Below are positions 11,068 to 19,122 of a stretch of DNA of 49,947 nucleotides, piece after piece. Under the pieces are notes generated by a model. The model worked only from the letters and a program-made list of their open reading frames with translations, was not told where the DNA came from and did not search any database. The stretch is from Oscillospiraceae bacterium (GTDB lineage: Bacteria > Bacillota > Clostridia > Oscillospirales > CAG-272), in contig SVTP01000016.1 in NCBI GenBank assembly GCA_015063725.1, positions 1-49,947 on the forward strand, given 5' to 3'. How positions within the stretch are numbered: position 1 is the first letter of the stretch; every line of letters begins with the position of its first letter. The position numbers and the translations under genes were made by a program.

Positions 11068-11900
11068 TAGCATTGATTACAATATTAATAATTCTTGGCG
11101 TGATTCTGATCACGGCTGTGTTGCTCTTCTTCCTCGGTAATGCAAGCATTCGCATTATCAGTCAAGATCAGCTACGAGTCCTGATCTCTGTTTGCGGCAT
11201 TCGGTTTACCGTATACCCGAGTAAAAAGGATCAACCGCAAAAGCCGAAGAATCTTGCACGCTGCCGCAACCCCGAAGCCGTCCTAAAACGCGAGCTGAGG
11301 CGTCAGCAACGGGCAGCCGAGAAAGCCGCACGCAAAAAAATACGTGCTGCAAAAAGGGCAGCCAAGCGAGACGAAAAGAAAATCGGTATTCCGAAAAAGT
11401 ATTGCCCTGTTCCCAATTTGAAAGAGAATTTGGAAATGGTTTTGGAGCTTGCGAAAAAGCTTGTACGTAAAACACGCGGAAAGGTCAAGATCCGAATCAA
11501 CGAGTTGCACATTCGTGTGGCAACAAACGATGCCGCACATACTGCCCTGCTCTATGGGGTTGTAATCCAACTTGTTTCCTATTTAATAGGCTACGTTGAA
11601 AGACACTACACAAGCATTGAACGCCACGACGGTGACCTTGCTGTGGAGCCTGATTACACCACATCCGATTGCAGCGCAAGCATTGACCTTGTATTCACTG
11701 CAAAAATCTGGCGCGCTGTCAAAATCATTATTGAAATGGTAGATGCTTATGACCAAGAAAAGAAGCGCACCTACCGCAAAGCAGCTCTGCGTGAACGCGA
11801 GCAGAAAAACAACCCACCTAGATTTGATTTAAAAAATATATTAACACGTATACGAAAGGATCATTCATTATGGAAAACGAATCTTCTATCAAGGAAATAA
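11064..11900 (+). CDS. DUF2953 protein (YtfI-like)
   Basis: A membrane-anchored protein of unknown function, conserved next to ytfJ/gerW in spore formers. It has an N-terminal hydrophobic helix (about 2-24), a very basic Ala/Lys/Arg stretch (about 70-108) and the DUF2953 core TALLYGVVIQLVSYLIG followed by VEPDYTTSDCS (about 150-205). The start is a TTG at 11064 overlapping the scpB stop, with AGGAGG eight bases upstream; no ATG fits. Its 3' end overlaps the start of the GerW gene by 31 bp. The ytfI-ytfJ order is the same as in Bacillus subtilis, as I remember it. Confidence 0.82.
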   Translation: MIALITILIILGVILITAVLLFFLGNASIRIISQDQLRVLISVCGIRFTVYPSKKDQPQKPKNLARCRNPEAVLKRELRRQQRAAEKAARKKIRAAKRAAKRDEKKIGIPKKYCPVPNLKENLEMVLELAKKLVRKTRGKVKIRINELHIRVATNDAAHTALLYGVVIQLVSYLIGYVERHYTSIERHDGDLAVEPDYTTSDCSASIDLVFTAKIWRAVKIIIEMVDAYDQEKKRTYRKAALREREQKNNPPRFDLKNILTRIRKDHSLWKTNLLSRK

Positions 11901-14900
11901 TCCGGAATTCGCTGGAACAGGTACGCACCATTATTGATGCGGATACCATTGTTGGTAAGCAAATTGTTACCTCTAGCGGTATGGTAATTATTCCGATTTC
12001 CAAGCTTTCTATGGGCTTTGCCTCCGGTGGCTTGGACCTGCCCACAAAAACCGAAGAGGGCGGAAAGAAAAACTTTGGCGGTGGCGGCGGAACCGGCGTA
12101 AGCGTAGTTCCCGTTGGCTTTTTGACCATCACCCCCGAGGGCAAGGTGGATATGATCCCCATGACGTCGGAAAAGCTTACCCCCGTAGAGGTTGTTGCAG
12201 ACCTCATCTACAACTCCCCCGACATCATCGGCCGTATTAAGAACGTGTTGATGAACGGTTCTCAGATTTCTGTTGCAAATTCCGATGTGGATGTCGATGT
12301 CGATATTCAACCCGAGCTTGCCGACGAGTATCATGATCAGCTCATCCTCGCAACCGATGGAGACGAGGAAGCTCCTGTTTATGACAGTGATGCTGCAATT
12401 CAAACCGAGCAAATCATGTATGCAGACGAGGGCGAGCGCTATGCCGACACCAAGGTTGGCCGCAAAGAGCTCAAGATGAGCATTAAGGAACAGAAGAAGA
12501 GAGACAAGGAAGCTGCAAAGCTGCAAAAGAAAGCCGACAAGAGTGCTGCAAAGATGGCAAGACTCCAAGCAGAACTCATGGCTCTCAATATGGCTTTGGA
12601 TGCTGCTCAAACTCCCGAGGAGAAGGAGTATATCCAAAATGCTATTACCGAGACCAAGGTCAGTGCTCAACTCGAGGGCGAAAAGCAAGCTGAAATCGCT
12701 GCTCAACAAAAGGCTCTCGCAGCTACTGCTCCCGTTGCCGGATACGCCGCTTACGAGGTTCAATCTCGCAAAGCAAAGCGCAACCGCGCTCTTACTCCCG
12801 AGGAAAGCCAAGAGCAGCTTGAAACCGAAATCAGAGCATTCAACGCTGCTTATAACGGTGCTCCCACCGCAGATGAGAAACAAAGAATTATTGATGTTGA
12901 AAGACAGCATCTGGCTCCCTACTACGCCTCTACCTCTCGCAAGGCTGACAGAGAGATCAATGAATTCAACAGCGCTATGCAGGCTGCAAGAACGCCCGCT
13001 CAAAAGCACGCTGTCATTGAAGCTGAAAAGAAAGCAATGCTTCAGCCCACCACTGCAAGAGTTAAGACTCCCGATCAGATGAAGTTTGAGTCTGACATGA
13101 ACACTCTTGATGCTGCTTGGAAGTCTGCCAAGACCGAGGACGAAAAGAAGACCATTCTCGACGTTCAAAAGCAAACCATCATCAATGCAAAGAAGCAACG
13201 TGCAAAGAGAGACGGCTCTGCCGACAGAGTTGCATATGAGGTTCAGGCATTCAACGCTGCCCTCGCTGCTGCTCGTACTCCCAGAGAAAAGCACGCTATC
13301 ATCCAAGCCGAAAAGAAGGCAATGCTCCAATCCGGACAAACTGCTCCTGTTCTCACCAGAGATCAACAAGAGCTTCAGTCTGAGATGAATACTCTCAACA
13401 CCAGATGGGAAAGCGCAACCACTCCCGCACAACAGAATGCTGTCATCGAGGCTGAGAAAAATGCTATTCTGAAGGCTAAGAAGAAGAAGGTACGCGGAAC
13501 ATACAATCCTGCTGAAGAAAAATACTTAGCAGAGGTTGCTGCTTTCAACGCTGCTTACAATGCTGCTCCTACTCCTCAAGCTAAATATGCTGTTATCAAT
13601 GCTGAAAAGCAGGCAATGGTTGCTTCCAAACAACCTTATGCTGATCCTGCAGACGTAGCTCAGTTCAACACCAAAATGAACGACCTCAACTCTGCTATGA
13701 TGCGCGCAAAAACTCCCGCACAGCAAAAAGAAATCCTCCAACAACAGGCACAAACCGTTGTTGATGCAAAGAAGAAGGGCTTGACCAAGTCCAAGGCTGT
13801 TGCAAATGCGCAAGCCGAGGTTGATGCATTCTATGCCGCTCTCTCGAGAGCAAACACTCCCGAACAGCAACAGGCCGTTGTTATGTCTGAGGCAACTCAA
13901 ATGATCGCCTCCAATGTTACTCCGAAGTCCGTTGAAGTAGCTGAATTTGAAAACAAGATCACCAACCTCAACGATGCCCTTTTGACTGCAAAAACTCCCG
14001 CACAACAAAAGAAGATCGTTCAACAACAGGCGCAAGCTGTTGTAGATGCAAAGAACAGAGGTCTCACTAAGTCCAGATCTGCAGCAACTGCGCAGGCTGA
14101 GGTCGAGGCATTCTATGCTACTCTTAATAGAGCCAACTCGCTTGGACAACAACATGCAGCTGTTATGTCTGAGGCAACACAGATGATCGCCTCCAACACA
14201 ACTCCTAAGTCCGTTGAAGTAAATGCGTTTGAAACCAAGATGAACGACCTCAACACCGCTATGCTGCGTGCAGAAACTCCCGCACAGCAAAAGCAGATCG
14301 TTCAGCAACAGGCTCAAGCTGTTGTAGATGCAAAGAACAAGGGCATTACCAAGTCCAAGGCTGTAGCAAACGCTCAGGCTGAGGTTGATGCATTTAAGGC
14401 TGCTCTCGCAAGAGCAAACAACCTTGAGCAACAACAAGCCGTTGTTGTATCCGAGGCAACACAAATGATCGCTGCCAATGCTCCCAAGTCCGCTGACACG
14501 GCTGCATTCGAAGCGAAGATGGATAAATTCGATGCTGCTATGCAGGCTGCACAAACTCCCGAGCAACAACAAACCATTCTCGAGGGTGCAAAGCAGGCAG
14601 TTATCAAAGAAAAGAGAGCACAAAAGGGCTTGTCCAAGAACTACGATGCTGCTACCAGCCGCGTATATGCTGAGGTTATGAAGTTCAACGCTGCTCTCAA
14701 GGCTGCTCAAACCACCGAAGAAAAGAAGGCTGTTATCGATGCAGAAGCGAACGCAATGCTCAAGCCTCAAAAGACTCCTGCAGATCCCAAGTACACCGAG
14801 TTCGAGTGCGAGATGTCCGATCTCAACTCCGCTTTGGCAAATGCAAAGACCCGCGGCGAGCAAGATCAGCTGCTTGAAGAACAACAACAAGCAATTATCA

Positions 14901-15616
14901 AGGCTAAGAAGCGCGGCTTGACCAAGGCTGAGGCAGAAGAGGAAGAAACCGTTAAGGCTATCGCAGCATTCAACGCTGCCCTCCTCGCAGCAGAAACTGC
15001 AGATCAACAACAAAAGCTGATCGACATCGAAAAGCGTGCTCTCCTGAAGGCTCAAAAGCAAATTCAAGTTAAGAATGCTGAACAAGAAGTATTCGAGGCT
15101 GAAATGTCCGGCTACGATGAAGCTTACGCTGCAGCACAAAGTGATCTTGAAAAGCTCACCATCCTCGAGGCTCAAAAGCAAGCCATCATCAAGGCTAAGA
15201 AGAAGGGCGTAACCAAGGCTCAAAAGGCTGCTAAGGACGGTCAGGGACTTGATGACAAGCAAGTAAGACTGGAAGTTCTGGAAGCTGAATTGGTAGCTCT
15301 CAAGTCGGCTCTTGCACGCGCTGAGTCCGAAATGGAAAAGCGTGCTTTGATCGAGGCTGAAAAGGATGCTCTGATTGAAGTTAAGAAGCAGGTTGCCCTG
15401 AATGAGGGTGAAATCGCTGAGGAAGACCTCACTCAAGTTGAGGAAGCAATTGCTGAACCTGTTGCTGCAAAGACCAAGGCTGAAAAGCGTGCCGAAAGAA
15501 AGGCTAAGAAGCTGGCTAAGAAGCAACAAGCAGTTGAGGAAGAGGATATTCCTGTTCCTCACGGCAAACGCGGTAAGATCTCCGAAAAGACGCTTGATAG
15601 CGGCACAGTAAAATAA
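11870..15616 (+). CDS. GerW/YtfJ-family spore protein fused to a giant Ala/Lys/Gln-rich helical repeat domain
   Basis: Residues about 5-127 are a GerW (YtfJ) domain, with TIVGKQIVTSSGMVIIPISK, the glycine run NFGGGGGTGVSVVPVGFL and a closing amphipathic segment. Bacillus GerW is about 150 residues and is made in the forespore, where it supports germination; this protein is 1248. After an acidic linker (137-185) and a Lys-rich helix comes an array from about 232 to 1180. It holds about 19 units of 44-50 residues that alternate between two types. One reads like AFNAALxAAxTPxEKxAVI and the other like MNxLNxAMxxAKTPAQQ followed by VVDAKKKGLTK. Proline at each TP probably breaks helices. The tail is Lys/Glu-rich. 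AAAGGA precedes the ATG. Function of the array is unknown. Confidence 0.85.
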   Translation: MENESSIKEIIRNSLEQVRTIIDADTIVGKQIVTSSGMVIIPISKLSMGFASGGLDLPTKTEEGGKKNFGGGGGTGVSVVPVGFLTITPEGKVDMIPMTSEKLTPVEVVADLIYNSPDIIGRIKNVLMNGSQISVANSDVDVDVDIQPELADEYHDQLILATDGDEEAPVYDSDAAIQTEQIMYADEGERYADTKVGRKELKMSIKEQKKRDKEAAKLQKKADKSAAKMARLQAELMALNMALDAAQTPEEKEYIQNAITETKVSAQLEGEKQAEIAAQQKALAATAPVAGYAAYEVQSRKAKRNRALTPEESQEQLETEIRAFNAAYNGAPTADEKQRIIDVERQHLAPYYASTSRKADREINEFNSAMQAARTPAQKHAVIEAEKKAMLQPTTARVKTPDQMKFESDMNTLDAAWKSAKTEDEKKTILDVQKQTIINAKKQRAKRDGSADRVAYEVQAFNAALAAARTPREKHAIIQAEKKAMLQSGQTAPVLTRDQQELQSEMNTLNTRWESATTPAQQNAVIEAEKNAILKAKKKKVRGTYNPAEEKYLAEVAAFNAAYNAAPTPQAKYAVINAEKQAMVASKQPYADPADVAQFNTKMNDLNSAMMRAKTPAQQKEILQQQAQTVVDAKKKGLTKSKAVANAQAEVDAFYAALSRANTPEQQQAVVMSEATQMIASNVTPKSVEVAEFENKITNLNDALLTAKTPAQQKKIVQQQAQAVVDAKNRGLTKSRSAATAQAEVEAFYATLNRANSLGQQHAAVMSEATQMIASNTTPKSVEVNAFETKMNDLNTAMLRAETPAQQKQIVQQQAQAVVDAKNKGITKSKAVANAQAEVDAFKAALARANNLEQQQAVVVSEATQMIAANAPKSADTAAFEAKMDKFDAAMQAAQTPEQQQTILEGAKQAVIKEKRAQKGLSKNYDAATSRVYAEVMKFNAALKAAQTTEEKKAVIDAEANAMLKPQKTPADPKYTEFECEMSDLNSALANAKTRGEQDQLLEEQQQAIIKAKKRGLTKAEAEEEETVKAIAAFNAALLAAETADQQQKLIDIEKRALLKAQKQIQVKNAEQEVFEAEMSGYDEAYAAAQSDLEKLTILEAQKQAIIKAKKKGVTKAQKAAKDGQGLDDKQVRLEVLEAELVALKSALARAESEMEKRALIEAEKDALIEVKKQVALNEGEIAEEDLTQVEEAIAEPVAAKTKAEKRAERKAKKLAKKQQAVEEEDIPVPHGKRGKISEKTLDSGTVK
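13658..14500 (+). repeat. Three tandem 282-bp repeats inside the GerW fusion gene
   Basis: Copies start at 13658, 13940 and 14222, exactly 282 bp apart, and code for residues 597-690, 691-784 and 785-877. Each copy holds one unit of each type (94 residues). They remain clearly alike at the DNA level, for example CAAGCTGTTGTAGATGCAAA in copies 2 and 3. Copies outside this stretch are recognisable only as protein. This points to fairly recent in-frame duplication. Confidence 0.85.
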
Positions 15617-15659
15617 TCTGTTAGTCGGTTCTTTATCCGCTAAAAAGACATAAAACACA

Positions 15660-15702
15660 CTCCGGAAAAATATACATTACCAAATGTATTTTTTCCGGAG
15701 GG
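15660..15702 (+). promoter_or_regulatory. Hairpin that buries the Shine-Dalgarno sequence of the dacF-like gene
   Basis: Arms 15660-15676 and 15685-15700 form 16 base pairs with one bulged T at 15671 and an 8-nt loop. The 3' arm contains CCGGAG, the first part of the ribosome-binding site GGAGGG (15697-15702) for the ATG at 15714. No T-run follows, so it is not an ordinary terminator. Likely role: translational control or mRNA end protection (inference). Confidence 0.6.
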
Positions 15703-15713
15703 TGTTATTTATA

Positions 15714-16880
15714 ATGAAAATTCGTAAAATTTTAAGCTTTATTTTGGCGTTTTCCTGCGTTTTTTGCACTTTTTTGCTCCCTGTTTATGCAGACAAAACG
15801 CCTCTCTCCCCCCCTTCCCTCTCAGCGCAGAGCGCACTTTTGATGGAGGCGGACAGCGGCACTGTGGTATGCGAAAAAAATGCGCACACACGTCTTCCCA
15901 TGGCAAGCACGACCAAGATCATGACCGCGCTTGTGGCTTTGGAGCTTGCCACACCTGATACTGTAATTGCGGTAGATGCGCGTGCGGTAGGCACCGAGGG
16001 CTCTTCCGTTTATTTATGCGAGGGGGAAAAGCTCACTCTTGAGGAGCTTTTATACGCCTTGATGTTAGAATCTGCAAACGATGCCGCCGTTGCCATTGCA
16101 ATCGGAATTTCGGGCAGTGTGGAAGCATTTGTGGATGCAATGAACACAAAAGCAACCTCTCTTGGTCTTGTTGATACACACTTTGCAAATCCTCACGGGT
16201 TGGATGCCGAGGCGCACTACACAACCGCATACGAGCTTGCACGCATCGCGCAGGTGGCTCTGCAAAATCCCCTTCTGAGAACCATTGTCTCTACACGAAA
16301 GACCACCATTCCCCATCAGGATACCGACGGCGTGCGCTTGCTTGTCAATCACAACAAAATGCTCCGTCAATACGATGGATGTATTGGGATGAAAACTGGA
16401 TACACACAAAAAAGCGGTCGCTGCTTGGTCTCGGCGGCCGAGCGTGACGGCGTCACTCTGATTGCCGTAACCATTGATTCCCCCGATGATTGGAATGATC
16501 ACGCCAAGCTGTTGGATTACGGTTTTGCCAATTATCGCTCGGTGGAGCTGTGCTCTGCCGACTTTCAACTTTGCTTACCCGTGGTGGGAGGCAAAGAAAC
16601 CTACGCTATCGTAGGCATATTCCAAACCTATTCTGTCACGCTTCCCACAACTGTTGGCGTGATTGAACAAACCGTTGAATGTCCGCGCCATCTTTACGCT
16701 CCCGTCAAGGAGGGCGACGTATGCGGACGAATGCTCTTTTTATGCGACACAAATAATGACGGTATCCAAGAGATCATTGGAGACATTCCTCTTATTGCCC
16801 AACACAAAGTGGAAAAATATGCGCCGCACTTGAATTTGTGGCAACGCTTTTTGCTTTGGTGGCAGCGTTTGTTCTCTTGA
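15714..16880 (+). CDS. dacF: D-alanyl-D-alanine carboxypeptidase (DacF/PBP5-like)
   Basis: A secreted penicillin-binding protein that trims the terminal D-Ala of peptidoglycan stem peptides; DacF-type enzymes act on the spore cortex. A signal peptide covers residues 1-26 (cleavage after VYA). The catalytic tetrad S65-T-T-K68, the SAN motif in LESANDAA and the KTG motif in GMKTGYTQ are all present. Hydrophobic residues near the C-terminus (LNLWQRFLLWWQRLF) look like the amphipathic membrane anchor of this family. An ATG 30 bp further upstream (15684) lies inside the hairpin and lacks a ribosome-binding site, so the start at 15714 is preferred. The gene name is tentative. Confidence 0.9.
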   Translation: MKIRKILSFILAFSCVFCTFLLPVYADKTPLSPPSLSAQSALLMEADSGTVVCEKNAHTRLPMASTTKIMTALVALELATPDTVIAVDARAVGTEGSSVYLCEGEKLTLEELLYALMLESANDAAVAIAIGISGSVEAFVDAMNTKATSLGLVDTHFANPHGLDAEAHYTTAYELARIAQVALQNPLLRTIVSTRKTTIPHQDTDGVRLLVNHNKMLRQYDGCIGMKTGYTQKSGRCLVSAAERDGVTLIAVTIDSPDDWNDHAKLLDYGFANYRSVELCSADFQLCLPVVGGKETYAIVGIFQTYSVTLPTTVGVIEQTVECPRHLYAPVKEGDVCGRMLFLCDTNNDGIQEIIGDIPLIAQHKVEKYAPHLNLWQRFLLWWQRLFS

Positions 16881-16948
16881 TCTCCGCAAAAATTGTATAT
16901 TAAGGAAGAAAACAATTCACTTTACATAAAAACAAAGGAGGCGATCGG

Positions 16949-17662
16949 GTGCGGTTGCAAAAATTTTTTTCGGACTGCGGAGTACTTTCTCGCAGAGCTG
17001 CCGAGGCTGAGATCGCCGCAGGCAAGGTTAAGGTAAACGGTACCGTGGCACAAATCGGTGATTCAATTGACCCCGAGGTCGATGTTGTCGAATACAAAGG
17101 TCGTCGTATTCTGCCTCGTCTCGAAAACGCAAAGCGTCGCTATATTCTGCTCAACAAGCCGCGCGGCTTTGTGACCACCATGCAGGATGAAAAAGGTCGC
17201 CCTACTGTGGCTGACCTGACCACAGGTGTTGGCGCACGTGTCTACCCCGTCGGTCGGCTCGATATGGATTCGGAGGGGCTGTTGCTCCTGACCGACGACG
17301 GCGACTTTGCCAATAGGCTCACGCATCCGCGCCACGAGATCCCCAAAATTTATCACGTTACCCTCTCAACTGTGCTGACAAAGGAGCAGCTCTCTGCGCT
17401 CCGCGCACCAATGGAAATTGACGGCTACCGCCTGCAACCTGTCACCGTTAAAAAGCTTGCTCCCGACACGGTACAAATGAATCTTTATGAGGGACGCAAC
17501 CGCCAGATCCGTCGTATGTGCGAGGTGGTCGGTCTTAAGGTCATCCGTTTGCAACGCATCGCCATTGGCGACCTTGGTCTTGGTGACCTTCCCCTTGGTA
17601 AGTGGCGTGAGCTCACCCCCGATGAAGTACAGTATTTAACTGCCCCAAAAAAGAAAGGATAA
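16949..17662 (+). CDS. rluB: Ribosomal large subunit pseudouridine synthase B (RsuA/RluB family)
   Basis: An enzyme that isomerises a uridine in rRNA. An S4 RNA-binding domain (residues 1-60: LQKFFSDCGVLSRRAAE) is followed by the RsuA-type catalytic domain with GRLDMDSEGLLLLTDDG, which holds the catalytic Asp, and RNRQIRRMCEVVG. The 237 residues match the family. It starts with GTG, six bases after AAAGGAGG. The position after a dacF-like gene is typical of Clostridia, where this cluster often runs scpA-scpB-ytfI-ytfJ-dacF-rluB. Confidence 0.93.
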   Translation: MRLQKFFSDCGVLSRRAAEAEIAAGKVKVNGTVAQIGDSIDPEVDVVEYKGRRILPRLENAKRRYILLNKPRGFVTTMQDEKGRPTVADLTTGVGARVYPVGRLDMDSEGLLLLTDDGDFANRLTHPRHEIPKIYHVTLSTVLTKEQLSALRAPMEIDGYRLQPVTVKKLAPDTVQMNLYEGRNRQIRRMCEVVGLKVIRLQRIAIGDLGLGDLPLGKWRELTPDEVQYLTAPKKKG

Positions 17663-17667
17663 AGACT

Positions 17668-18057
17668 ATGCTGGAAGTATTACCGATTCAAGATAAAAGT
17701 GAACAAGAACAAATTGCCAACCTTTGCGGCATTCCCTTTCGCACCGAGCTTTTGGCTTACAAGGCTCTGGTAGACGGGGAGTTGCGTGGCATTTGTCAAT
17801 TTACAATGAATGCGGGCGGCGGTTCCATCGTCGATTTTGCACACGCACCTGATGCGTATGAGTTCGAACCAATGTTCGTTATGGGACGCGCCGCACTCAA
17901 TTTTATTGATCTTTGCGGTGTGCATCGCGCTTATTTTGACGCAAAATGCGACAATGAAACGCTTATAAAAGCCATCGGTTTTTCGCGAAATGCCGACGGC
18001 AGATTTGAGATGGATTTGACAGATTTCTTCAAAGAACCCTGCAAACACTCGCATTAA
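17668..18057 (+). CDS. Small conserved-looking protein, possible truncated GNAT-fold domain
   Basis: A 129-residue soluble protein that begins 5 bp after the rluB stop with a ribosome-binding site (GAAAGGA) inside the end of rluB, so it is part of the same operon. It has no signal peptide or membrane helix. The pattern (GELRGICQFTMNAGGGSIVDF, then RAALNFIDLCGV and LIKAIGF) resembles strands and the last helix of a GNAT acetyltransferase, but a clear acetyl-CoA P-loop (Q/RxxGxG/A) is missing. I do not assign a function. A terminator follows. Confidence 0.6.
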   Translation: MLEVLPIQDKSEQEQIANLCGIPFRTELLAYKALVDGELRGICQFTMNAGGGSIVDFAHAPDAYEFEPMFVMGRAALNFIDLCGVHRAYFDAKCDNETLIKAIGFSRNADGRFEMDLTDFFKEPCKHSH

Positions 18058-18095
18058 TCCACAAATCGACTACCGACTTGGTAAAATTTACCAAA

Positions 18096-18130
18096 TATTC
18101 CCCAAAATTTTTGGGGAATATTTTTTCTTG
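18096..18130 (+). terminator. Rho-independent terminator of the scp-rluB block
   Basis: TATTCCCCAAAA pairs with the complementary segment ending at 18120, followed by TTTTTTCTTG. It separates the small rluB-linked gene from spo0A. A second, weaker A/T palindrome lies directly upstream at about 18078-18095. Confidence 0.85.
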
Positions 18131-18137
18131 TTTGATA

Positions 18138-18166
18138 TTGTAAATTTATTACATTTATGGTAAAAT
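18138..18166 (+). promoter_or_regulatory. Probable promoter of spo0A
   Basis: TTGTAA, 17 bp, TAAAAT with an extended TGG before the -10, about 40 bp before the start codon. I could not find a convincing Spo0A box (TGTCGAA) or sigma-H promoter in the short intergenic region. Confidence 0.5.
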
Positions 18167-18209
18167 ATTACTGTCATAACAAAATGAAAGTTGGAGGAAA
18201 AATGGAATT

Positions 18210-18992
18210 ATGGAATACAAAACGAAACTTTTGATTGCCGATGAAAGCCCTGTTTGGCGTGCGCAGGTGCGCGAGGGCTTGATGCGCGCAGGATACCGCA
18301 ACATTGAGGAAGCGGTAAACGGTGAGGAAGCTGTACTGAAAATGTCGCAGATCCATCCCGAGGTCGTGCTTCTTGACGTTTGGCTTTCCAAGTTGGATGG
18401 CATTGGCGTTCTTCGCAATGCACGTACAATGGATTGGGGCGGTGACAAAGCACCTTCCTTTATTGTGGTATCCTCTGTTTCCAATCAAAGCATCTTTATT
18501 CAGGCATCCGAGGCGGGAGCTGACCTTTGCCTGCTCAAGCCCGTCAATCTTGTCAGTCTTGCCGAGCATATTCAAAGCATTGCGGCACGTCGTGTGCAAG
18601 ACATCCCTGCCGTCGCTCTGCAAGAGACCGAGAAAGGTCCTGATATTGAGTCGCAGGTTACGCAGATCATCCATCAGATCGGTGTTCCTGCTCACATTAA
18701 GGGATACCAATATTTGCGCACGGCGATCCTTTTAACCATTAAGGATTCGGACATTATCAACTCGGTTACCAAAGTCCTCTACCCCAGTGTTGCCAAGAAG
18801 TATGCCACTACGACCAGCCGCGTGGAGCGCGCCATCCGTCATGCCATTGAGGTCGCGTGGGATAGAGGTGACGTAGATACGCTTAACTCCTATTTTGGAT
18901 ATACCATTCAAAACAACCGCGGCAAGCCCACCAACTCCGAATTTATTGCGATGATTGCAGACAATTTGAGACTGAAATACAAATTGAATTGA
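18210..18992 (+). CDS. spo0A: Sporulation master regulator Spo0A
   Basis: The response regulator that commits Firmicutes to sporulation when phosphorylated. Its C-terminal DNA-binding domain is nearly canonical ([32 protein letters not shown]). The receiver domain (1-125) keeps the phospho-acceptor Asp56 and Lys110. It has D11-E12 where most Spo0A proteins show two Asp, and SVSN in place of the usual LTA-type switch segment. The 260 residues are near the usual length. GGAGG lies 12 bases before the chosen ATG; another ATG at 18202 is out of frame. The spoIVB gene that usually precedes spo0A is not adjacent here. Confidence 0.95.
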   Translation: MEYKTKLLIADESPVWRAQVREGLMRAGYRNIEEAVNGEEAVLKMSQIHPEVVLLDVWLSKLDGIGVLRNARTMDWGGDKAPSFIVVSSVSNQSIFIQASEAGADLCLLKPVNLVSLAEHIQSIAARRVQDIPAVALQETEKGPDIESQVTQIIHQIGVPAHIKGYQYLRTAILLTIKDSDIINSVTKVLYPSVAKKYATTTSRVERAIRHAIEVAWDRGDVDTLNSYFGYTIQNNRGKPTNSEFIAMIADNLRLKYKLN

Positions 18993-18996
18993 TACA

Positions 18997-19026
18997 AAAA
19001 AAGGAAGGTAACAACCTTCCTTTTTT
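18997..19026 (+). terminator. Rho-independent terminator of spo0A
   Basis: GGAAGGT pairs with ACCTTCC around a 4-nt loop, flanked by an A-run and a T-run (TTTTTT). It starts 5 bp after the spo0A stop. Confidence 0.9.
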
Positions 19027-19048
19027 CTTGTCAATTGCGTTTTTTTCG

Positions 19049-19077
19049 TTGACATGTCCATCAAATTGTGCTATAAT
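19049..19077 (+). promoter_or_regulatory. Consensus promoter of the DUF4838 gene
   Basis: Perfect TTGACA, 17 bp, perfect TATAAT, with an extended TGC before the -10. It is among the strongest predicted promoters in the window. The gene behind it is monocistronic between two terminators. Confidence 0.85.
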
Positions 19078-19122
19078 AGTGGAAAGATGCGACTATCTAT
19101 TTTATCTTTTTGGAGGAATACT

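Noticed and set aside
13658-14500. CRISPR or noncoding satellite interpretation of the 282-bp repeats.
   Set aside because: The period is a multiple of three, the frame is open throughout, differences are mostly conservative, and there are no short identical repeats with unique spacers.
13526-15658. A 710-codon open frame antisense to the GerW repeat array (minus strand).
   Set aside because: It arises from the biased codons of the repeated Ala/Lys/Gln sense frame. It is Leu/Ser/Cys-rich without family motifs, and the sense frame carries a recognisable GerW domain.
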